Below are positions 45,811 to 52,527 of a DNA stretch of 52,527 bases, piece after piece. How positions within the stretch are numbered: the first letter of the stretch is position 1; each line of letters begins with the position of its first letter. Made by a program: the position numbers and the translations under genes. Under the pieces are notes generated by a model, which was not told where the DNA came from, searched no databases, and worked only from the letters and a program-made list of their open reading frames with translations. Origin of the DNA: Desulfobacteraceae bacterium. Lineage in GTDB: Bacteria > Desulfobacterota > Desulfobacteria > Desulfobacterales > Desulfosarcinaceae. Location: assembly GCA_013003715.1 (NCBI GenBank), contig JABDIN010000089.1:1-52527 (forward strand), given 5' to 3'.

Positions 45811-46840
45811 GGGCGATATTCGATGACGTAATCATTTTCACGGCATGGGTCGGAACGATCATCAAAACGGCTGTGCCAGGTAATATACTTCGGTAACTGC
45901 CCGTATTAAACACCATGACTTTTATCATGATGGTCTCCACCAATACGTGATACATAATGGCGCTTCCCCTGAATTCAATGCGGATGATCCGTCCAGTGAA
46001 CCGGCCCCCCAGGTCTCCGACCTGCGTTTCTTCCATGATCCTGATATCCTGGGGCCGGATGCAGACCATTTCAGCTTCTACGGAAGTGAGGCCGAACCGG
46101 TTGAAGTTCTTTTTTTCAATGATATTGGATTCTCCGATAAAACCGGCCACAAAATCGGATTGGGGCTGATTGTAAATATCTTGCGGAGAACCGGTCCGGA
46201 CAATCCGGCCGCTATGGAAAACCGCTATCCGGTCGGATATGGTCATGGCCTCCTGCTGATCATGGGTAACGAAAATGGTCGTGATGCCAAGGCTTTTCTG
46301 CAACTCCCGGATCTCCATCTTTGTGGTTTCCCTTAACCTGGCATCCAGGTTGGACAAGGGTTCATCCAGCAGCAGGACCCCGGGATCCACTGCAATGGCC
46401 CGTGCAATGGCCACCCGCTGCTGTTCTCCACCGGACAGCTCATTGATATCCCTTTGGGCAAACCCATCCAGGCGGACCATGTCCAGACACTGCGCTACTT
46501 TTGCCCGTATGTTTTTTTCAGCAACACCCCGCACCCTTAATCCATAGCTGACATTTTCGAAAACAGTCATGTGGGGAAACAGGGCATAGTGCTGAAACAC
46601 CATTGAAATATGACGCTTTTCCGGGGTGACCCGGGTTATATCTTCACCATTGATCTCAATGGTGCCGCTGTCCGGCTTTTCAAAACCGGCAAGTATTCTT
46701 AGCAGCGTCGTTTTCCCGCATCCGGACGGCCCCAGGAAGGTAAACAATTCCCCATCATTTATTTTGATGGAAATGTCATGTAAAACAGTCTGGCCATCAT
46801 ATGACTTAATGACCTGATTAAAGAGGAGGATACTGCCCAT
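45800..46840 (-). CDS. ABC transporter ATP-binding protein (FbpC/PotA type)
   Basis: Importer ATPase of 346 residues. Walker A is GPSGCGKTT, the signature motif LSGGEQQ, Walker B VLLLDEPLSNLD, and the switch His in FVTHDQQEA. A C-terminal TOBE-like regulatory region (from about 240) is present, as in iron, sulfate and polyamine importers. The start at ATG 46840 matches the usual N-terminus; the ribosome site is weak (AGGA about 17 bases upstream), and the frame is open 27 codons further, which would overlap the binding-protein gene. It lies 29 bp after that gene, in one operon. Confidence 0.92.
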   Translation of the reverse strand: MGSILLFNQVIKSYDGQTVLHDISIKINDGELFTFLGPSGCGKTTLLRILAGFEKPDSGTIEINGEDITRVTPEKRHISMVFQHYALFPHMTVFENVSYGLRVRGVAEKNIRAKVAQCLDMVRLDGFAQRDINELSGGEQQRVAIARAIAVDPGVLLLDEPLSNLDARLRETTKMEIRELQKSLGITTIFVTHDQQEAMTISDRIAVFHSGRIVRTGSPQDIYNQPQSDFVAGFIGESNIIEKKNFNRFGLTSVEAEMVCIRPQDIRIMEETQVGDLGGRFTGRIIRIEFRGSAIMYHVLVETIMIKVMVFNTGSYRSILPGTAVLMIVPTHAVKMITSSNIAREN

Positions 46841-46869
46841 ATATTCACTTTGCGTTCCTGGAGCAAGCC

Positions 46870-47910
46870 CTAAACATCCCGGCCGGCATTCCGGATTTGT
46901 GTATCCCACATATTCAACCATTCCAGTTCATGAAGGGAAATATTCTCCCAGTTGACCGGCATCATCTTTACAGGGGTCTGCATCCATCCAGGGCATTGGT
47001 TCAGAACCCTCTCAAGCGTTGGCATCCGGTTGAACAGGTTGGCAAGGAGAACCTGAACTTCGGCGCTTCCGGCGTACTCCAGAAACGCTGCCGCAGCTTT
47101 GGGGTGAGGACCGTTTTTAATGACAGCAACAGCATCCGTCAGGATAATCGCGCCTTCTTCGGCGTCGACAATTTTGAGCGGCATGGCATTCTTAACCTGG
47201 TTGTCAATGATGGCACTTAAAACCCCATAGCTGATGGCCGCTTCTTTTTTTCCGATAGCCTGGAAATGAAGGCTGCCGCTGCCATAATAATTTTTTGTAT
47301 TGGCATCCAGTTTTTCCAGATATTCCACGCCGTCTTCAAAAGTAGCAACCTGACTGTAATAATCGAGTAACCCGCAGACAGAAGCTCTCTGGGAGGATGA
47401 CACATAATTCCTTGATATGATGTTGTCCCTGTATTTCGGATCGATCAGGTCGGCCCAGCTTTTCGGGGCTTCCTCGGCCGACAATAGCTGGTGGTTGTAG
47501 AAAATCACCACAGGAGTCAGCATCACCCCATACCACCGGTCATTCATGTCTTTATACGCTGGATTCAGTTCAGGCCCCCAGGTGGTCACGGTTTTTTTAA
47601 AAATATCTTCCCGAGCCATGTGAATGTATAAAGATGACGGCCCCCCATACATGATATCCGCCTGGGGATTCTTTTTTTCCGCCCGGACCCGGTCGGCCAG
47701 CTCCCCCTTCAGATTGATGAAATCGACTTTCACACCGGTCTTTTCGGTAAAACCGTCTGCAATCACGGCCAGCATTTTTTCCGGATGGGTGGAATAGATG
47801 ACCACCCGGTTTTCAAGGTCCGGTTTTGAGGCCGCAATGGCCATATCCACTGGTAAAAACATCATCAGTCCAAGTAAAAGCAAGCCGCACACCCATGTTT
47901 TCATATTCAT
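46870..47910 (-). CDS. ABC transporter periplasmic substrate-binding protein (FbpA/AfuA-like)
   Basis: 346-residue exported binding protein of the type II extracellular family. The Sec signal peptide spans about 1-26 (ending AIAA). VVIYSTHPEKMLAVIADGFT and DIMYGGPSS are family features, as is the late TDAVAVIKNGPHPKAAAAFL. Members bind ferric iron, 2-aminoethylphosphonate or sugar phosphates. Tyr pairs for iron were not clearly placed, and the PHP phosphoesterase in the operon favours an organophosphate. GAAGGGA lies 8 bases before the ATG. It is the first gene of the four-gene operon. Confidence 0.9.
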   Translation of the reverse strand: MNMKTWVCGLLLLGLMMFLPVDMAIAASKPDLENRVVIYSTHPEKMLAVIADGFTEKTGVKVDFINLKGELADRVRAEKKNPQADIMYGGPSSLYIHMAREDIFKKTVTTWGPELNPAYKDMNDRWYGVMLTPVVIFYNHQLLSAEEAPKSWADLIDPKYRDNIISRNYVSSSQRASVCGLLDYYSQVATFEDGVEYLEKLDANTKNYYGSGSLHFQAIGKKEAAISYGVLSAIIDNQVKNAMPLKIVDAEEGAIILTDAVAVIKNGPHPKAAAAFLEYAGSAEVQVLLANLFNRMPTLERVLNQCPGWMQTPVKMMPVNWENISLHELEWLNMWDTQIRNAGRDV

Positions 47911-47973
47911 TTGATTGTCCCTTCTTAATAGATTGTTGTGTAATTATTTTTGTTGAACGACCAGTCAGATCAA

Positions 47974-48107
47974 TTCAGGAAAACCCGTTATCATAAGATT
48001 CAAATCCGAAAGCTCAAATACTATGTTAAAAACCTTAAAATCAAATTGCTTATTTTGATTCAAAACCGATGTTTGTATCAGAAATTCAAATATGGGGTTT
48101 TCTTGAA
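47974..48107. repeat. 134-bp interval bounded by inverted repeats
   Basis: TTCAGGAAAACCC (47974-47986) and GGGTTTTCTTGAA (48095-48107) are inverted copies at 12 of 13 positions, flanking AT-rich sequence in the gene-free stretch 47911-48303. It may be a small decayed mobile element or chance. No open frame or RNA gene was recognised in the stretch. Confidence 0.3.
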
Positions 48108-48303
48108 TACTTGCATGAACAATAGGGGTAGGGGCCACAAGTAGTTGAATAACTCACCTAGTGCCATAGTTCCAACCTGACAAGTCTAACTTTGACAAGT
48201 TGAGGCTTGACCAAATCCAGTTACTTATGGTGTTTGATGGGCCAATAGAAAAAAGACAATGTCCGGGCATCACTTGCCGATCTATATCGTCTGAATTAAA
48301 TAA

Positions 48304-49545
48304 TCAAAAATAAATTGCAGGGATTTGGATAATTCTATCCGCAAGCATCTCTATTTTATCGGAATTATTTATGAGAATACCGAATTTGGATTGAGTATCC
48401 TTTAAAAAGTTCTTTATGGGGGTTAACATTCGCTGATTAATTTTGGTTCCGAGTTTTACCTCAATTGGAAGATAGCCGAAGGGACCGTCGACAATCAGAT
48501 CAATTTCTGATTTATCCCGGGTTCTATAGTAATTAAAGTCAATGCCTGCCTTTAAAGTACATTGAAATCCTCTGATGATTTCTTCGATAATAAATGATTC
48601 AAATGACACTCCGGCCATGGGATGAATGATCAGACGATCTATCTCATCCAATTTGAGAAGGTGATGGAGGATCCCTTGGTCTCTGAAAAAACCTTTGGGC
48701 ATTTTCTGGATCTTTTTAAGGGTGTTCTTTTCAAAACTGCGTAAATTTCTCCAAATAAATGTGTTGTGAAGAATGTCAAGGTACTCTTTAGAAGTGACAG
48801 AACTAACCTCAAGGGCTCTTGAAATAGCGGTTTGATTGAGGATATTACCGGAATGAAAAGAGAGGCTTTGTATAAACAGCCTGAAATTATGGGTATTCAA
48901 TCGCGGGAAAAGCCTTTGAATATCACGCCGGATGTAATCCGCAAAATATTCATCCATCCAGAGACCATGAAAAACCGGATTGGTTTTTCCTTTTATCCGG
49001 GGTTCGGGGTAACCGCCAAGCAGCCAGTGCTCGTAGAGATTCTCTGTGGAAAGCGGAGAGGTCAGATCCCGGAGTTGATTGATGGTAGTCGATCGCTGGA
49101 TGAGCAGATGATAAATTTCCGAAAGGGGTTCTTCGTAGAACTCCGTCATTTTAAATGGCCAAAGCTCAATGGTTGCAATGCGCCCGGCAAGACTTTCGGA
49201 TAGACCTTTCACTATTTCAGGGGAGCTGGAGCCGGTGAGTAAAAATCGACCGTTTGTTTTTCTATTACGATCAATCACCCCCCGAAGAATTTTAAACATG
49301 TCAGGAAATTGTTGGGCTTCATCAATAATGATTTTATCATTTTGTCTTAAGAAAAAACCCAGGGGGTCGCTGGTGATCAGCTGGTAGTCATCCGGGCGTT
49401 CCAAATCATAATATTTCCACTTTGGATAGACATGCCGAACAAGAGTGGATTTTCCGCACTGCCTGGGACCAATCACCGCCACTGCTGGAAACATGTCCAT
49501 GAGGGAGTTGATTTTGTTGGCAAGATGTCGTTTTTTGTCCATCAT
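48304..49545 (-). CDS. AAA+ ATPase with DUF4143 domain
   Basis: 413-residue protein of the AAA_14/DUF4143 family. Walker A GPRQCGKST is near residue 26, Walker B IIIDEAQ near 73, sensor GRFLLTGSSSP near 100, then the arginine-rich DYIRRDIQR stretch. The C-terminal DUF4143 part has SEIDLIVDG and LPIEVKLG, an (E)-x-D-(Q/E)VK nuclease-like pattern. These genes are common, often in accessory DNA, and their role is unproven; some are proposed to act in defence or toxin-antitoxin settings. It stands alone here at the edge of a decaying island. Confidence 0.88.
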   Translation of the reverse strand: MMDKKRHLANKINSLMDMFPAVAVIGPRQCGKSTLVRHVYPKWKYYDLERPDDYQLITSDPLGFFLRQNDKIIIDEAQQFPDMFKILRGVIDRNRKTNGRFLLTGSSSPEIVKGLSESLAGRIATIELWPFKMTEFYEEPLSEIYHLLIQRSTTINQLRDLTSPLSTENLYEHWLLGGYPEPRIKGKTNPVFHGLWMDEYFADYIRRDIQRLFPRLNTHNFRLFIQSLSFHSGNILNQTAISRALEVSSVTSKEYLDILHNTFIWRNLRSFEKNTLKKIQKMPKGFFRDQGILHHLLKLDEIDRLIIHPMAGVSFESFIIEEIIRGFQCTLKAGIDFNYYRTRDKSEIDLIVDGPFGYLPIEVKLGTKINQRMLTPIKNFLKDTQSKFGILINNSDKIEMLADRIIQIPAIYF

Positions 49546-49692
49546 ATTTAGACACTAACTTTAAAATATCAGGGTGTCAATACTTTAGCCCATGGGTCGT
49601 TTCTTTGTAGGCCGCTTCGGATTCTGCATATTCAATTCATAGGGGACAGGATCACATGTCAGTTCCAGGGGTGATCGTATTGGATTGTTTTT

Positions 49693-50417
49693 TCAGGGCC
49701 GTTGACCACAAAGTATCAGAATATATCCAATCCATATGATGTTATTTGTTAAATGAGGTAACATTGCTGAAAGACTTGATCCTGTAGATAAATAACAATA
49801 TCCACATATAACTCCGATAAGAATAGAACTTATGAATGAGCCTGCATCGATATTGGAGTTAATAAAATGTGATAAAGCAAATAATAATGCCGAAATTGAA
49901 ATTGCATAAATTTTGCTCATGCGCTTCTTGATTTTTTGGACTATTATTCCTCTAAAAAAAGTTCCTCAAATATTGCACCTAATATCAGTACGATAGATAA
50001 TAATATGAGTGATAGTATAGACTCATTCCAAACTTTATAAGGGGAGAAACGATCAAAAATAATATCCCTTGGATCAGGCAAGAAAGAAAAGAAAGCGTGT
50101 ATTAACAATATCGGTAAAGACCATGTTAAACCAACCTTTAAAATGCTTCGTAAATTGCTCTTAATATTGTATGAAAATAAATAATAGAAATAATACTTAA
50201 GCAAAAACAGTATTAAAAATAATGATACCCCAATCTGAATTACAAGTATTGTTTCAGAGATTACAGATTTTATTTCAATAGAAGAGAATCCGAGTAAAAC
50301 TGCTATTTTTATGAATCCAATCGACAGAGGTGTTGTTACGAAAAAATAGAGTAATATCAACACGGTCATTAAAATGAAAGACGGTTCCGATTTTACTTTT
50401 TTCCCTCGATTTTCCAT
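49693..50417 (-). pseudogene. CPBP-family intramembrane protease, broken by a homopolymer frameshift
   Basis: Two frames together encode one CPBP (CAAX/bacteriocin-processing) membrane protease of about 240 residues. The upstream part (50417-49944) ends GAIFEELFLEE; the downstream part includes SALLFALSHFINSN and HLTNNI. Adding one T to the run of seven (plus-strand A7 at 49954-49960) gives EELFFRG, the family's catalytic motif, and joins the frames. The gene is therefore inactive as read, phase-variable through slippage, or miscalled at a homopolymer. In polymorphic-toxin and bacteriocin loci CPBP proteins can act as immunity factors, and an Rhs fragment lies upstream. Confidence 0.8.
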
Positions 50418-50454
50418 TAAATAGCTCTTGAAAAAAAGAAAACCATTTGGGATT

Positions 50455-50620
50455 CCTGTTATAGCAACGGTTTTCCCGAACCATAATCACCATAACAGGA
50501 GGTACCCAATTGGTTAAAAAACAAAAAAAGAATACCAGTAAAAACCGTATTCTTATAGGGTTTGGTAAAAATCATTTTACGGTGTTTTTTCCGGTTATGT
50601 TGATCGTCTACTCGTTTTAA
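50455..50620 (+). pseudogene. Possible insertion-sequence 5' remnant with short open frame
   Basis: CCTGTTAT (50455-50462) and ATAACAGG (50492-50499) form an inverted pair. AGGAGG then precedes a TTG-started frame of 36 codons (50510-50620; VKKQKKNTSKNRILIGFGKN onward) with the basic start seen in some transposases of the IS1380 type. It ends early and no right end was found. The call is tentative; the rest of 50621-50958 shows nothing. Confidence 0.25.
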
Positions 50621-50958
50621 CACAGACAACTGTTCTGAAAAATGATGAGTAGCTGCTTAAAAGCCTATCACAAATAAACGACCGAATCGTATTTGACAAG
50701 ATCTATATTGATATAATACTAAGAAGTTAAATCGGAAAATACCATAAATTATCCTGTACTGAAAAACAACCAACTCTGATTTCTTTGCCAGTTCTGAATC
50801 ATTTTATCCGGTGCTGGTTTATAATTTCGTTGGATCAATAAAAGAAGTATAAATAGATACTCCACCAGATACACAGGGCAGGGGCATGGCGTATTACAGC
50901 TTCAGTTGCCACTGACCAGAGTCTTGGTGTTCTATATAGTCAATGTGTTGAGTATAGA

Positions 50959-51736
50959 TCAAGTACTATATTCATCGTCCTCACTTACTTTTTCTGATTT
51001 GGCACTCTGTTTCTCTTGGTTTAGAACTTTCTCAAAAATTGGTTGAGGTTGTAGGTTTATGGTTTTTGGTCCCGGGAAAAAAAGCGAGCCAATATCATAG
51101 GCTAATTCTAATCCTTTTTTTATAATTTCAGGAATTTTATCTACTACTTCATTGGCAATTCTTTCAATTGCCTCAACGTCTCCTTTGAATGTTGGACTGA
51201 CACGCATCACATCTTTTACACCAGAAAAAGGATCTAATCCAAAAAAATCAATCCAATTCACCGGATCATTCCGCACATACCCGTACAGATTTATCCCCCC
51301 GGCAACTCGTATGGGATCCTCAGTCGTCCACACACCGGTAACCGGATCATACTTTCTGAAATGAAAATGATACAACCCGCTCTCAACATCAAAGCGCTTG
51401 CCGGTGAAGCCATAGGGAGTTTCATTCAGATCCCCAACCACCAAGCCTCCGTAAACATCGTAACGAACTTGATTTCTCAACTTTCCACGGTGATCTGTGA
51501 GAGCGACAATGCTACCTAAACCATCATGGGCATAGTACTCCAACCGTCCCCGGGGCCGGTGACGGTATCGGCTGTGACTTTTGACCTTGCGGACGTTATA
51601 TTCCTGCCGGGCCACAAGTTGGCCGTTTGCCAGGTAATAGGCGGTGATGTTTCGATTGTTCCGCCCGGTGATCTCCTGAAGCACCTCAAGGCCATCATAG
51701 ATATAACGTTGTCTATGGCGATAGTCCCGGGCATTT
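50959..51736 (-). pseudogene. Rhs protein C-terminal fragment with short variable tip
   Basis: About 258 codons of an Rhs/YD-repeat protein, open from just after a TAA near 51737 and with no start codon of its own except an internal GTG. It reads YRHRQRYIYDGLEVLQEI, then the core end YDPVTGVWTTEDPIRVAGG and INLYGYVRNDPVNWIDFFGL, which marks the border where toxin tips begin. The 86 residues after it (from DPFSG) are a short tip with charged C-terminus that I do not recognise. The many upstream YD repeats are missing, so this is an orphan cassette or displaced 3' end. It lies downstream of a small membrane protein gene. Confidence 0.85.
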
Positions 51737-51880
51737 TAACGTCCGTCATAAATTAAGTAAGTCCCAATATTGTTGTATTGATTCAAATTGATAGAATAGC
51801 TTCGGTGAGTTATACAATCTCTGATGGACTTTCCCACAACGTCCCAATGCATTCGAAAACTACGAGTCGTAGTTTGTCAT

Positions 51881-52094
51881 CTATTCCTTTAATCCATAGT
51901 GCTTTACCAATCCTTTATAAAATCCATACAATACTGAAAATTGGATAATTGGATAAGAAATAAGCAATGTAATTAAAATACCTTTTGTTCTGTAGCCTAT
52001 TAATTCTCCAACAGTAGCGACGATGATATAAGATAGTATCATTCCAATTGTCGATGAAAAGACAAGTACGGTAATATACTTTTTTATGGAGTAT

Positions 52095-52108
<14 letters not shown>
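51881..52108 (-). CDS. Small membrane protein, unknown function
   Basis: 75-residue protein with a basic N-terminus and two hydrophobic segments (about 12-33 and 43-63). No family was recognised. Its ATG lies inside the last codons of a truncated gene (14-bp overlap), so it was probably translated with it. In an Rhs-type island such a pair would suit an immunity or accessory protein next to a toxin, but there is no direct evidence. Confidence 0.55.

Positions 52109-52527
<419 letters not shown>

Overview
The window reads as chromosomal DNA of an anaerobic or facultatively anaerobic member of the Desulfobacterota (former Deltaproteobacteria, most like Desulfobacterales). The clues are multihaem cytochromes with NrfD/ferredoxin membrane modules, a TRAP transporter beside a fused CoA-transferase, a response regulator with the CSYCKKIRDD-type tail common in that group, secreted proteins ending in a GGCFI (CFI-box) tail, and a candidate selenoprotein. 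No rRNA, tRNA or CRISPR array was found. The assignment is by gene content only.

Layout. 1-1.7 kb: an integron integrase whose stop overlaps the start of a lexA gene. 1.7-5.7 kb: a cytoplasmic two-subunit molybdopterin oxidoreductase divergent from a FadR-type GntR regulator, with two near-identical palindromic operators between them. 5.8-13 kb: an unusual periplasmic nitrate reductase operon (napD, napA, two tetrahaem cytochromes, a Tat-exported four-cluster ferredoxin and an NrfD-type quinol dehydrogenase), divergent from mobB (Mo-cofactor maturation), with an FNR-type box between. 13-16.4 kb: housekeeping or accessory enzymes (SDR, e(P4)-type phosphatase, CAT-fold acyltransferase, thymidine kinase). 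16.5-25.3 kb: a probable sigma-54 regulon for uptake and CoA activation of an organic acid: enhancer-binding protein, SDR, fused CoA-transferase and a TRAP transporter. Back-to-back sigma-54 promoters lie in a tandem 47-bp repeat.

25.5-34.3 kb: a solitary xseB-like gene, a 14-repeat delta-60 protein, a translationally coupled SUKH/endonuclease V pair beside a possible Rhs remnant, and a 1285-residue repeat surface protein. 34.4-42 kb: signalling genes (MCP, TPR-GAF hybrid kinase, response regulator) and a periplasmic rhodanese whose frame contains an internal TGA at a conserved cysteine position, followed by a SECIS-like hairpin. This is the most striking observation in the window. 42-43.5 kb: a frameshifted REP-associated transposase and a REP-like palindrome.

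43.4-47.9 kb: an Fbp/Afu-type ABC importer operon with a PHP phosphoesterase. 48-52.5 kb: a decaying accessory island with a DUF4143 ATPase, a frameshifted CPBP protease, an Rhs C-terminal fragment, a small membrane protein and a truncated gene tail interrupted by the left end of an IS21-family element running off the window.

How the genes fit together: mobB makes cofactor for NapA and perhaps the other Mo enzyme. The NrfD/ferredoxin/cytochrome set would carry quinol electrons to NapA. The sigma-54 block couples import of an acid to CoA activation and oxidation. Everything here was read by eye from the sequence; no database search was run.
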